Under the pieces are notes generated by a model that ran no database searches, was not told where the DNA came from, and worked only from the letters and a program-made list of their open reading frames with translations. Shown in pieces: positions 7,819 to 16,173 of a stretch of 31,080 nt of DNA. The translations under genes were made by a program, and so were the position numbers. The DNA is from an uncultured Paraburkholderia sp. (GTDB lineage: Bacteria > Pseudomonadota > Gammaproteobacteria > Burkholderiales > Burkholderiaceae). The stretch's first letter is position 1. Each line of letters opens with the position of its first letter. Location of the stretch: the NCBI GenBank assembly GCA_937917025.1, contig CALFSF010000390.1:1-31080 (forward strand), given 5' to 3'.

Positions 7819-9363
7819 TCAGCGAAAAACGCTCACCGCCTCGACCAGACGCGTCGCCTGCTGCTTCAGGCTTTGAGACGCGGCGGCGCTTTGCTCCACC
7901 AGCGCCGCGTTCTGCTGGGTGATATGGTCGAGGTCGCCGACTGCCTGGCTCACCTGCGTGATGCCGCTGCTCTGCTCGAGGGTAGCCGAACTGATTTCGG
8001 CAATCAGGTCCGAGACGCGTTTCACCTGGACGACGATTTCGTCCATCGTCTTGCCGGCATCGTCGACGAGCCTGGAGCCGGATTCAACCTTCTCGACGCT
8101 GGCGCTGATCAGGCCTTTGATTTCCTTGGCCGCGCTCGCGCTGCGCTGCGCGAGCGCGCGCACCTCGGCGGCGACGACTGCAAACCCGCGCCCCTGTTCG
8201 CCCGCACGGGCGGCCTCGACTGCCGCATTGAGTGCCAGGATGTTCGTCTGGAACGCGATGCCATCGATAACGCCGATGATGTCGGCGATCTTCTTCGAGC
8301 TGTCGGTGATCTCGTTCATCGTGGTCACCACCTCCGACACCGCCTGCCCGCCCCTGCTCGCGACATCGCTCGCCGTGCCCGAGATCTGGTTGGCCTGGGT
8401 CGCTGTTTCCGCATTGCTCTTCACGGTGGCAGTCATCTGCGTCATCGACGCGGCCGTCTCCTGCACATTCGTCGCGGCCTGCTCGGTACGCGCGCTAAGA
8501 TCATCGTTGCCCTGTGCGATCTCGTTGCTCGCGGTTTGCACATGGCGCACCTGCGCGCTGACGTCGTCGATCAGCCAGCGAAACATCAGGCCAAGCTGGC
8601 TGATCGTGCGCAGCGTCATGCCGATCTCATCGACACGGTTCATATGGACGACCTTCCGGCTTTCGCCCGAGGCCACGCGCAGCGCCTGTTCGCGCATCTG
8701 CTCGAGCGGCCGCGAGATCTGCGCTTCCAGCCATAACGAGGCGAGCAGCGAACAGATCACAGCGCCTCCAGCGAAGCCGCCAAGCGCGGCACCGGTCAGG
8801 CCCAGCGCCCAGGCGCCGGCGATGAGTGCCGGCGCCAGAACCAGCAGCGCGGAACGGATGCGCCAGCGCACGGGCAGCGTCTGCAACACCGATGTCCAGC
8901 CCATCAGACCGGTTCGAACGATCAAACCCTTCTGAAAGCGCCGGCTGCCGGCGTTGCCTTCCCGAAAATCCTTGTAGAGTGCCTCGGCGGCCGCGATTTC
9001 CTCGCGCGAGGCTTTGGTCCGGACGGACATATAACCTACTGGTCGACCGCCCCGCACGACTGGCGTCGCGTCGGCGCGGACCCAGTAATGGTCGCCATTC
9101 TTGCGCCGGTTCTTCACCACCGCGGTCCAGGGCTCGCCGCCTTTGAGCGTCGTCCACATGTCGGCGAAGGCCTCCTTGGGCATATCCGGATGTCGCACGA
9201 TATTGTGCGGCTGACCTTGAAGCTCCTCGAGATCGAAGCCGCTGACTTCGACGAACGCCGCGTTTGCGTAGGTGATGTGGCTTTGACTGTCGGTTGTCGA
9301 CATCAGCGTCGCGTTCTCGGGGAACTCGAATTCGCGCTGGGTGACAGGTTGATTATTTCGCAT
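7819..9363 (-). CDS. PAS-domain methyl-accepting chemotaxis protein (Aer-like)
   Basis: The 514-residue protein begins with an N-terminal PAS domain (residues about 10-120; ITYANAAFVEVSGF, NIVRHPDMP), as in Aer, which binds FAD to sense redox state. Two hydrophobic segments follow at about 175-220, then a HAMP-like region and the long coiled-coil signalling domain. The hairpin tip, GIAFQTNILALNAAVEAARAGEQGRGFAVVA, is at about residues 365-395. There is no periplasmic sensing domain, so the signal is intracellular (energy taxis). A sigma-28 promoter match upstream fits the flagellar/chemotaxis regulon. No C-terminal NWETF-type CheR tether is seen; the protein ends VSVFR. Confidence 0.93.
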   Translation of the reverse strand: MRNNQPVTQREFEFPENATLMSTTDSQSHITYANAAFVEVSGFDLEELQGQPHNIVRHPDMPKEAFADMWTTLKGGEPWTAVVKNRRKNGDHYWVRADATPVVRGGRPVGYMSVRTKASREEIAAAEALYKDFREGNAGSRRFQKGLIVRTGLMGWTSVLQTLPVRWRIRSALLVLAPALIAGAWALGLTGAALGGFAGGAVICSLLASLWLEAQISRPLEQMREQALRVASGESRKVVHMNRVDEIGMTLRTISQLGLMFRWLIDDVSAQVRHVQTASNEIAQGNDDLSARTEQAATNVQETAASMTQMTATVKSNAETATQANQISGTASDVASRGGQAVSEVVTTMNEITDSSKKIADIIGVIDGIAFQTNILALNAAVEAARAGEQGRGFAVVAAEVRALAQRSASAAKEIKGLISASVEKVESGSRLVDDAGKTMDEIVVQVKRVSDLIAEISSATLEQSSGITQVSQAVGDLDHITQQNAALVEQSAAASQSLKQQATRLVEAVSVFR

Positions 9364-9427
9364 GAAACACAGACTCTCTCAGATTAGATTCGACACGCCG
9401 CACGAGACGGTATTACCTTTATCCATG

Positions 9428-9454
9428 TTAACGGTATGGTTAATCAAATCTTTA
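9428..9454 (-). promoter_or_regulatory. Sigma-28 (FliA) promoter for the chemoreceptor
   Basis: On the minus strand TAAAGATT (9447-9454), an 11-base spacer and ACCGTTAA (9428-9435) match the sigma-28 consensus TAAAGTTT-N11-GCCGATAA at 7/8 and 6/8 positions with exact spacing. It lies 65 bases upstream of the chemoreceptor start, consistent with flagellar-class transcription. Confidence 0.7.
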
Positions 9455-9680
9455 GCCCTTTCGGGCAGCGGCTGGAGCCGGCCGTCCGTTGCCACCAACG
9501 CTGATGGCATTCATACTGCACAGCGATCGACGGCTATTTGAGGCACCGGCTGGTCGTTGCCGGACAGGGCCCTGCTGCGTGTCGTACGTTCGATCTTCAT
9601 ACAGCAATTAACTGGAGTTCCCAGCCTGAAATCATTTCATCGTCGCGCTCGCGCACCGGTAACCTGTTGGAGAGATTCTC
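9455..9680. other. Non-coding stretch before toxin-antitoxin remnant
   Basis: No convincing gene is present between the chemoreceptor promoter and the GTG of the broken nucleotidyltransferase. A frame open from 9557 only becomes protein-like after the MNT frameshift. Confidence 0.35.
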
Positions 9681-9943
9681 GTGAGACCTTCCATTGCATT
9701 GAATGCGCATCGCGTCGAAATTCGAACGCGCGGGTGTTCGGGTCTGTCCTGCGTGGCAACGACACGGATGAGAGCGATCTGGATCTTCTGGTCGAACCGA
9801 TGCCCGGTATGACCCTGCTCAACGTGGGGACCATTCGATACAAGCTGTCTGAACTGTTGGGAGTTCAAGTTGATGTGCTGACGCCGAATGCCCTGCCTGA
9901 GAAATTTCGGGGAACCGTCGTTGCGGAGGCTCAGCCTGTATAA
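9681..9943 (+). pseudogene. Frameshifted MntA-type nucleotidyltransferase antitoxin remnant
   Basis: GTG at 9681, with GGAG upstream, opens a frame reading RPSIALNAHRVEIR, the usual N-terminus of MNT-domain antitoxins. The conserved core RVFGSVLRGNDTDESDLDLLV (GSx10DxD, the nucleotidyltransferase metal site) and the tail VDVLTPNALPEKFR occur in a different frame that ends at 9943. The roughly ten residues normally between EIRR and RVFGS are missing, so a deletion has also shifted the frame. In intact pairs MntA adds AMP to the HepT toxin and neutralises it. The next gene is a broken HepT. Confidence 0.8.
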
Positions 9944-9945
9944 AT

Positions 9946-10299
9946 TCGAAAGAGCAACGCCTGCCAGATTACCTCGGGCACATGGTCGAGGCAATTGACC
10001 GGAGATTGAGAGCTATGTCTGCGACATGGACAAGGCTTCATTCAGTGCCAACAGACTCGTCATTGACGCGGTGATCCGCAATATCGAGGTCATCGGCGAA
10101 GCAAGCAACAAGGTACGCAAGCACCATCCGGCATTCGCCGATGAGCATCCGGAAGTGCCCTGGCAGTTATGAAATGCGGAGCGTCGTGGCGCACGATTAT
10201 TTCAAGGTGGATCTCGACGTTGTTTGGGACACCATCAAGAACGACTTGCCAGGAATGCGCCAGGACCTGCAGGCGCTATTGGGCAAGTTGACCTCGTGA
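9946..10299 (+). pseudogene. Frameshifted HepT-like (DUF86) toxin remnant
   Basis: Three frame segments together spell a DUF86/HepT protein: KEQRLPDYLGHMVEAIDR (from 9946), SYVCDMDKASF through EHPEVPWQL (10011-10167) and YEMRSVVAHDYFKVDLD to GKLTS (10168-10299). Frame breaks lie near 10000-10005 and 10167, and no start codon is visible at the N-terminus. The catalytic RNase motif R-x4-H-x-Y (RSVVAHDY) is still intact. HepT and MntA form a HEPN-MNT toxin-antitoxin pair. Here both members are inactivated. Confidence 0.8.
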
Positions 10300-10322
10300 T
10301 CTGCACCACGAAGAAGGAGACA

Positions 10323-10341
10323 GGGTCTATCAGATAGACCC
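10323..10341. terminator. Short perfect hairpin, possible terminator
   Basis: GGGTCTAT and ATAGACCC form an 8-bp stem around a three-base loop just after the HepT remnant. No T-run follows on either strand, so a role as terminator for the convergent units is weakly supported. Confidence 0.3.
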
Positions 10342-10406
10342 TTGCAAGGCGCGTGGCGGTTCGCCAACTGGACAGGAGCCCGCATTCAACACGCTGACGC
10401 CACCCG

Positions 10407-11153
10407 TCAATAAGTCGCGCGGCCACCGCTCAGATCGAACGTGAAGCCTGTCGTAAAACTGCACGCCGGGCTTGCGATCCACGCGACCATCGCAGCAATT
10501 TCGTCGACCTCGACGAACCGGCCCATCGGAATTTTGGCCTTGATCGACGCGATGAACTCCGGTGTCATCTGCTGCTGAAGCGCGGTTTGCGCCATCGTCG
10601 GCGCGACGCAGTTGACGAGAACCCCTGACTGCGCGAGCTCCTTCGAGATCGACTTCGTGTAGGCGATCACACCGCCTTTCGCCGCCGCGTAAGCGCTATT
10701 GTTCGGATTACCTTCCTTGCCGGCAATCGAGGCGATGTTCACGATACGACCGTAGCCGTTCTCGCGCATCTGCGGAATCGCGGCGTGACAGCAATTGAAC
10801 ACGCCCGTCAGGTCGATATCCAGCACCCGTTGCCACTCGTCGGCGGGGTAGTCCCAGGTCGGCGCGACGAGGCCGTTGATTCCCGCGTTATTGACGAGTA
10901 TTTCGATCCGGCTTGCCGCTGCGACGGCCTCCGCGAAAGCGGTGTTAACCGACTCGCGGTCGGCGACATTCACCTTCTGTTTGAGCAGCGGTTCGAAACC
11001 GGCCTCCGTCGAATCGAAACCGGCGAAATCGATATCCCAGAGGACAATCCGGCGGCCTTCGGATGCGAGACGTTGCGCAATGGCAAGGCCGATCCCCCGG
11101 GCGCCGCCGGTGACAATGGCTGTTTCTGCCTTTGAATCTACGGGCGTGGTCAT
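10407..11153 (-). CDS. SDR-family NAD(P)-dependent oxidoreductase (FabG-like)
   Basis: The 248-residue classical short-chain dehydrogenase has the cofactor motif TGGARGIG (about residues 15-22), NNAG in LVNNAGI, and a catalytic Ser-Tyr-Lys triad with SAYAAAK at Y155 and K159. The C-terminal DLSGGRATY matches the DGGxxxx end of the FabG/cyclohexanol-dehydrogenase group. It interconverts a hydroxyl and a ketone with NAD(P)(H). ATG at 11153 has AGGAG 12 bases upstream; an upstream frame extension to 11207 has no support. It follows the ABC transporter genes in the same direction, suggesting it acts on the imported substrate. Motif data do not reveal the substrate. Confidence 0.88.
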   Translation of the reverse strand: MTTPVDSKAETAIVTGGARGIGLAIAQRLASEGRRIVLWDIDFAGFDSTEAGFEPLLKQKVNVADRESVNTAFAEAVAAASRIEILVNNAGINGLVAPTWDYPADEWQRVLDIDLTGVFNCCHAAIPQMRENGYGRIVNIASIAGKEGNPNNSAYAAAKGGVIAYTKSISKELAQSGVLVNCVAPTMAQTALQQQMTPEFIASIKAKIPMGRFVEVDEIAAMVAWIASPACSFTTGFTFDLSGGRATY

Positions 11154-11222
11154 GCGAATTTCAGACTCCTGAAGCGGTTCAAAGTGACACGTCGATGCAC
11201 GGCACACGCGCTTCGGCTATCG

Positions 11223-11260
11223 TCCTGGAGGCCGCCGTCACAGTACGGCGGCCCCCAGGA
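11223..11260. terminator. Large intra-operon stem-loop after the fused ABC gene
   Basis: TCCTGG-AG-GCCGCCG pairs with CGGCGGC-CC-CCAGGA around an eight-base loop. This gives a strong 13-pair hairpin with a small internal loop, six bases beyond the ABC gene stop. No T-run follows on the minus strand. It may protect or attenuate the mRNA before the SDR gene rather than terminate fully. Confidence 0.5.
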
Positions 11261-11265
11261 TCCGA

Positions 11266-13806
11266 TCATGCCGTCCTGGCCTCGGGATGAGGCGCCGCGT
11301 CGTCATGCATGACGCCCAGCAGCCTTGCCTGCGTGAACTCGTCGCGCTCCAGCGCTTCCGCGGTGTCCTGATACGCCACACGCCCGTTGACGAGAACATA
11401 CACGCGGTCCGCGATCGGCAAGACCATGTCCGCCTGATGCTCGACGATGATCACACTCGCGCGCTCGCGTAGACGCACCACTGCATCGAGCACCTCCTGC
11501 ACGACAGCCGGCGCGAGTCCTTCGAACGGTTCGTCCAGCAGAATCGCTTTGGCCGGCGCCATCAACGCGCGCGCGATCGCCACCATCTGCCGCTCGCCGC
11601 CCGAAAGGTTCTCGGCACGCGTGTCCTTGCGGTTCGCGAGACGCGGAAAGAGCGCATAGATTTCGTCGACACTCGCGCCGCCCTTGCGCGCCGCGAGCCG
11701 CAGGTTCTCGTAGACCGTCAGGTTCGGGAAAAGCCGCCTTCCTTCGGGCACCATCGCAAGACCGAGCCGGTTGATCACATGGCTCGGCTTGTTCGTGATG
11801 TCGTGCCCGTCGAACATGATCGATCCGGAATTGATCTGCACGACGCCCGTGGCCGCACGCAGCGTCGTCGTCTTGCCTACGCCATTGCGGCCGAGAATCG
11901 CCACCACTTCGCCTTCGTTCAACGTCAGGTCGAGACCGTCGAGAATCGTATTGCCGCCGTAACCGGCCTTCAGGTTCCTGATCGTCAGAAGCGGCTTCGT
12001 TGCGGCCGCACGCGTCACACGCGTGCTTACGCGCTCGCTGACCGGCACCGTCAACTTCGAGCGCCCCATGTATGCCTCGATCACTTCCGGGTGGGCGGCC
12101 ACTTCTGCCGGTGCGCCATCGGCGATCAGATGCCCGCGATGCAGCACGCTGATGCGGTCGGAAATCGCCAGCACGCGGTCGATGTCATGTTCGATCAGCA
12201 CCACCGCATGATGATTTGCCAGTTCGCGAATGATCTTCGCGACGATTTCACGGTCCGCTTCCGCGAGACCCGCGAGCGGCTCGTCCAGCAAAAGGACCTT
12301 TGCCTGAGTCGCAAGCGAGATGGCGATCTCGAGCAAACGCTGTTCGCCATGCGACAGGTTCTCGCACGTCGCGCCCGCCTTCCCGACGAGTCCAACCGCA
12401 GCAAGCAGCGACCACGTACGCGCATTCTGTGCCCCGGAACCGTGTGCATCGAGCCACATGCCGAGACGTCCGCGTTCGACGGCCTGCACGGCCACGCGCA
12501 CGTTCTCGAACACCGTCAGGTTACGGAACACGCTCAGAATCTGGAAGGAGCGGCTCATGCCCAGACGCACGCGCCTGAACATCGCGAGGCGCGTCACATC
12601 CTGGCCATCGAAGATGATGCGTCCGGCCGTCGGCTGCAGCACGCCCGTCAGCATATTGAAGAACGTGGTCTTGCCCGCACCGTTCGGACCGATAAAGCTG
12701 TGCAGACGATACGGAAACACGTCGAGATCGATCTTGTCGGCGGTGACCAGCGAGCCGAATTGCTTCGACAAACCGCGTACCGAAAGAATCGGCGTATTCG
12801 GATCGACGTCGATACGTGCGCTCCGGTACGGCTCGATGACAGCAGGACGTGCTGGAATCGTGTCGCGCACGAGCGTCCAGCGCGGCTTCTTCAGAAGGCG
12901 CTGGACGAGCCCCTGAATCCCTTCCGGCGAAAAGAACGCGAACGCGATGATGATCGGCGCGAACAGCAGCCACCAATGTTCGGTCAGGCCGCTCAGCTTG
13001 TCTTCGAGCAGGATGAAGGCGATCGCGCCCCACAGCGGCCCAAGGAACTGATGCACGCCGCCGAGGACGGTCATGAGCAGGCTGTCGCCCGCATGTTCCC
13101 AGCTCAGGTTGTTCGCATACGCGCCTTGCAGCATCAGACAGAGCAACCCACCTGCATAACCGATGATCGCCGCCGAGATGACAAACGAAAAAAGCTTCAG
13201 GCGATACGTTTCATAGCCGAGGCTCGACGCACGTTGCTCGTTATCGCGCAGCGCCTGCAACGCGCGGCCGAACGGCGAGTGAACCAGTCGCCACAACGCC
13301 CATGCGACCGCCACCACCGTCACGCAGGCAAACACGTGGAAGGCCGGGAAGGTCGCGAACATCGGACGCGGCACATCCTGCAAGCCGTTTTCGCCGCCGG
13401 TCACATCGGTCCATTTGAAGGCGATCTCAAAGGCGATCTGCGAGCATGCGAGCGTGAGCAGCGAGAAGTAGAGCCCACGCCGTTTCAGCACGATCGCGCC
13501 GATCAGCAACGCCATCACGGCAGTGAGAACGACGCTCAGCACCAAAGCGAGCACTTCGTTGTGGACATAGTGCTGCAACGACACGGCGACGAGATACGTC
13601 GACGTGCCGAAGAACACCGACGCGCCGAACGGCACGAGGCCGGTGTACGCGACCAGCAGGTTCACGCCCATGCCGTACAGCGCGTAGATCGCCACTTGCG
13701 TGGCACGCTCGAGCGGCGTGCCGGTCAGTGCGAGCAACGCCGAGACGACAGCGAGGCAGATCGCGAGCAGCGCGACCGGATGCCGGGATACGAGTTTGAA
13801 ATTCAT
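11266..13806 (-). CDS. Fused LivM permease-LivG ATPase-LivF ATPase of an HAAT-type ABC transporter
   Basis: The 846-residue protein joins three normally separate subunits. Residues about 1-310 are a LivM-like permease with many membrane segments. Residues about 335-590 are a LivG-like ATPase (Walker A GPNGAGKTT near 372, signature LSHGEQ, Walker B LLLDEP). Residues about 612-840 are a LivF-like ATPase (Walker A GRNGVGKTT near 637, signature LSGGERQ, Walker B ILLDEP). Charged linkers connect the modules. The start overlaps the preceding permease stop (ATGA), ruling out the slightly longer upstream start. With the LivH-like permease and the binding protein it forms a complete importer. HAAT systems carry amino acids, amides, urea and aromatic or alicyclic acids; the cluster points to the last class. 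Confidence 0.93.
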   Translation of the reverse strand: MNFKLVSRHPVALLAICLAVVSALLALTGTPLERATQVAIYALYGMGVNLLVAYTGLVPFGASVFFGTSTYLVAVSLQHYVHNEVLALVLSVVLTAVMALLIGAIVLKRRGLYFSLLTLACSQIAFEIAFKWTDVTGGENGLQDVPRPMFATFPAFHVFACVTVVAVAWALWRLVHSPFGRALQALRDNEQRASSLGYETYRLKLFSFVISAAIIGYAGGLLCLMLQGAYANNLSWEHAGDSLLMTVLGGVHQFLGPLWGAIAFILLEDKLSGLTEHWWLLFAPIIIAFAFFSPEGIQGLVQRLLKKPRWTLVRDTIPARPAVIEPYRSARIDVDPNTPILSVRGLSKQFGSLVTADKIDLDVFPYRLHSFIGPNGAGKTTFFNMLTGVLQPTAGRIIFDGQDVTRLAMFRRVRLGMSRSFQILSVFRNLTVFENVRVAVQAVERGRLGMWLDAHGSGAQNARTWSLLAAVGLVGKAGATCENLSHGEQRLLEIAISLATQAKVLLLDEPLAGLAEADREIVAKIIRELANHHAVVLIEHDIDRVLAISDRISVLHRGHLIADGAPAEVAAHPEVIEAYMGRSKLTVPVSERVSTRVTRAAATKPLLTIRNLKAGYGGNTILDGLDLTLNEGEVVAILGRNGVGKTTTLRAATGVVQINSGSIMFDGHDITNKPSHVINRLGLAMVPEGRRLFPNLTVYENLRLAARKGGASVDEIYALFPRLANRKDTRAENLSGGERQMVAIARALMAPAKAILLDEPFEGLAPAVVQEVLDAVVRLRERASVIIVEHQADMVLPIADRVYVLVNGRVAYQDTAEALERDEFTQARLLGVMHDDAAPHPEARTA

Positions 13807-14672
13807 TCGAAGCGCTCCCAACGTTCACCGAAGAGCCCGCGAGGACGCACGAGCAGCACGAGCGCTATCAGTACAGACATATCGACCGATGAGCCTTCGG
13901 GAAAGAACTGCACGGCCAGCGCCGTGACGACACCCACCAGCAGACCCGCCACCACCGCGCCCGCGAACGAGCCGAGCCCGCCGATGGTGACGATCACGAA
14001 CGCCGGCATCACGGCGGCCGTCGCCATGCTCGGCGTGACGGTCAAAAGCGGCGCCGCGAGCAGGCCAGCGGCGCCGGCCAGCAACGCGCCGAGACCGAAC
14101 GCACCGGTCAGGACGCGCGGCAGGTTGATGCCGAGCAGGCCGACCATCTCCGGATCACGACTGCCGGCGCGCAGAATGCGGCCGTACGGCGTGAATTTGA
14201 GGAACCACCAGAGCGCGAGCAGAATCACGACCGTCGTGACGAGCACGAACAGGCGGTATTTCGTCAGCAGGAGCGGTCCATAAACGAAGAGGCCCGACAG
14301 CGCGGCCGGCGGACTGAACGGCAAGCCGCCCGAACCCCAAACGAGCCGGATCAGCGCGGTCAGCAGCAGGGACAGCGCGAACGTCACGATCAGCCCCAGC
14401 AGCGGTTCCTTGCCATATAGCCTGCGGATGAAGATGACCTCGATCAGCATGCCGGCCGCGGCGACCAGAACGGGCGCGAGCACGACCGACCACCAGCCGA
14501 ACTGCGTCGACAGCGCGATCGCGAAGTACGCGCCGAGCGCGAACAGCGCCCCGTGCGCGAAGTTGACGATCCCGAGCAACCCGCAAATGATCGAGAGTCC
14601 GATCGCGAGCAACACGTAAAGAAATCCCAGCACCAACCCATTGGCGATCTGGGACAAGACAATTTCTGCCAT
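13803..14672 (-). CDS. LivH-type permease of branched-chain amino acid-type ABC transporter
   Basis: The 289-residue inner-membrane protein starts MAEIVLSQIANGLVLGFLYVLLAIGLS with GGAG seven bases upstream. It has about eight membrane segments and the typical LivH stretches GIVNFAHGALFALGAY and TIGGLGSFAGAVVAGLLVG. The frame is open far upstream (to 15476), but that part overlaps the binding-protein gene in another frame and is not real. Its stop overlaps the start of the fused LivM-LivG-LivF gene by four bases. It forms the translocation pore with the LivM-like domain of that fusion. Confidence 0.93.
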   Translation of the reverse strand: MAEIVLSQIANGLVLGFLYVLLAIGLSIICGLLGIVNFAHGALFALGAYFAIALSTQFGWWSVVLAPVLVAAAGMLIEVIFIRRLYGKEPLLGLIVTFALSLLLTALIRLVWGSGGLPFSPPAALSGLFVYGPLLLTKYRLFVLVTTVVILLALWWFLKFTPYGRILRAGSRDPEMVGLLGINLPRVLTGAFGLGALLAGAAGLLAAPLLTVTPSMATAAVMPAFVIVTIGGLGSFAGAVVAGLLVGVVTALAVQFFPEGSSVDMSVLIALVLLVRPRGLFGERWERFE

Positions 14673-14704
14673 GTCCGTACTCCGGTACCAGCGTGCTTGA
14701 AGAA

Positions 14705-16006
14705 TCAGGCCTGACGTGGCGGCATGTTGCAGCCGATTTCCTGGCGCGTTCCGTACAGCTTGTCGAGATCGGCAGGGTTCTTCGGCACGACCGAGACCTG
14801 ATCGAGCCAGTCCCACTTGTCCGTGATGTGGTCCTTGACCTTGAATACGGTCCAGCGACGGACCATCTGGTGGTCCCACGAACGGTAGTAAGCAGGCATC
14901 GCGCCGTCGTCCAGCCTGACGGTCTCGAGGCTCGCCGCGATGTCCGCGCCGCCCGTGCTCTTCGCCTGCTTGATCCCCTCCAGCAGACCGCGCGCGGCGA
15001 ACCAGCCAATCCACGCCTTGTCGGCGGGCGGCTTGCCGTACTTCGCGGTGTAGTTCTTGATGAACGCGACCTCGGCAGGCGTATGGCCCGGTGAGCTGAA
15101 GTGCCACGGCTTGCCGTAGTACCCGGTCGCGGCATCGGGGCTGATCGACCAGAGGTCCGAGTCGCCGATGATCGGACACGCCACCGGAATCGTTCCCTTG
15201 AGGCCCATTTCGGCGTACTGCTTGAGGAACGTCGACAGGTCGCCGCCGGGCAGGCCCAGCACCACGACGTCCGGCTTCGACTGGCGGATCTTGAGGATGA
15301 AGGAGCTGAAATCCGTGGTGTTCAGCGGCGAGACGTCCGCGCCCGTCATGGTGCCGCCCGCTTCCTTCAGCAGGTCCGACATGGAGCGCTGGATGTCCTG
15401 GCCATACGCGTAGTTCGCGACGAGGAAGTGCCAGCGCTTGCCCTTCGCGAGTAGCGACGGCGCGAGCGCGCGGCACGTCACCGGCGTCGGCGCGAGCGTG
15501 CGGAACGTGTAGGAATTGCAGCTGCTGCCGGTCAGTTCGCGGGCTGCCGCGTTCGGCGCGATATAGGGCATTTTCGCGCGATTCGCCACCGAGGCCATCG
15601 CGAGCGACGTGCCGCTATTGGTGCCGCCGATCACCGCGACGACCTTGTCCTCGTCGACGAGCTTCTGCATGTTCTGCTGCGCCGATTGCGGGTTCGGTTC
15701 GTCGTACCAGATCAGATCGACGCGACGGCCGCGCACCTGATTACCGGCGTCGGCGAGCGCCAGCTTCACGCCGTTCGCGATCATCTCGCCCTGTTCCGTC
15801 CACACGCCCTGCTTCGCCATCACGAGACCGAGCTTCAGCGGCTGTTCACCCTGCGCCCGCACGAAAGCCGGGGCAGCCAGCACCGCCGCGCCGCTGGCGA
15901 GCGTCTTGCCCGCCGCCGTCAGCCAGCTGCGCCGCGTCATGCCGCCCGAAGTCTCGCGCGTGGCGTCGCTGTCTTTCATGTCTTCACCGTGGTTCTTCTG
16001 GCTCAT
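14705..16006 (-). CDS. ABC transporter substrate-binding protein (periplasmic binding protein type 1)
   Basis: The 433-residue protein has a twin-arginine-like leader (MTRRSWLTAAGKTLASGAAVLAAP, cleavage near VRAQG) after a 22-residue polar extension. It continues as a Peripla_BP_6/LivK-like protein (LKLGLVMAKQGVWTEQGEMIANGVKLALADAG, then VAVIGGTNSGTSLAMASVANR). It captures the substrate in the periplasm and delivers it to the LivH and LivMGF partners downstream. ATG at 16006 has GGAG six bases upstream. The binding pocket diverges from known leucine-binding proteins, so the ligand is not assigned. A palindromic operator and promoter lie 88 bases upstream. Confidence 0.92.
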   Translation of the reverse strand: MSQKNHGEDMKDSDATRETSGGMTRRSWLTAAGKTLASGAAVLAAPAFVRAQGEQPLKLGLVMAKQGVWTEQGEMIANGVKLALADAGNQVRGRRVDLIWYDEPNPQSAQQNMQKLVDEDKVVAVIGGTNSGTSLAMASVANRAKMPYIAPNAAARELTGSSCNSYTFRTLAPTPVTCRALAPSLLAKGKRWHFLVANYAYGQDIQRSMSDLLKEAGGTMTGADVSPLNTTDFSSFILKIRQSKPDVVVLGLPGGDLSTFLKQYAEMGLKGTIPVACPIIGDSDLWSISPDAATGYYGKPWHFSSPGHTPAEVAFIKNYTAKYGKPPADKAWIGWFAARGLLEGIKQAKSTGGADIAASLETVRLDDGAMPAYYRSWDHQMVRRWTVFKVKDHITDKWDWLDQVSVVPKNPADLDKLYGTRQEIGCNMPPRQA

Positions 16007-16093
16007 CTGTCTCCGCTCCTGTTTTGCACATCCACTGGATGTCAGCTAAGTAGTGTTGTTGCCGATGTGATTTTTGCGAATATTAATTCTAAC

Positions 16094-16108
16094 TGGAATG
16101 ATATTCAA
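16094..16108. promoter_or_regulatory. IclR-type operator, site 1 (ABC transporter operon)
   Basis: TGGAATGATATTCAA is an imperfect copy of the cluster palindrome TRGAATANTATTCYA. On the minus strand TTGAAT (16103-16108) inside the site, 17 bases and TAATAT (16080-16085) form a good promoter, so the operator covers the -35 box of the transporter operon. Confidence 0.75.
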
Positions 16109-16146
16109 CAAATTCGAACCCTTACAGGGTTTCCATGAATACGCGA

Positions 16147-16164
16147 GACCCGTGCGGACGGGTC
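16147..16164 (-). terminator. Hairpin after the epimerase gene
   Basis: GACCCGT and ACGGGTC form a perfect 7-bp stem with a four-base loop, ten bases past the epimerase stop. A second small repeat (AACCC..GGGTT) follows at 16118-16132. No T-run is present, so termination is only plausible. Confidence 0.4.
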
Positions 16165-16173
16165 GAACGCCGT

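Noticed and set aside
11779..14283. Very long plus-strand open frame (834 codons) opposite the ABC transporter genes
   Set aside because: It is antisense to clearly coding ABC genes and its His/Arg-rich composition matches a shadow frame of high-GC coding DNA. No domain is recognisable.
13803..15476. A 557-codon minus-strand frame that extends the LivH permease far upstream
   Set aside because: The extra part lies in another frame over the binding-protein gene and is Arg/Gly-rich nonsense. LivH has its own start at 14672 with a good ribosome site.
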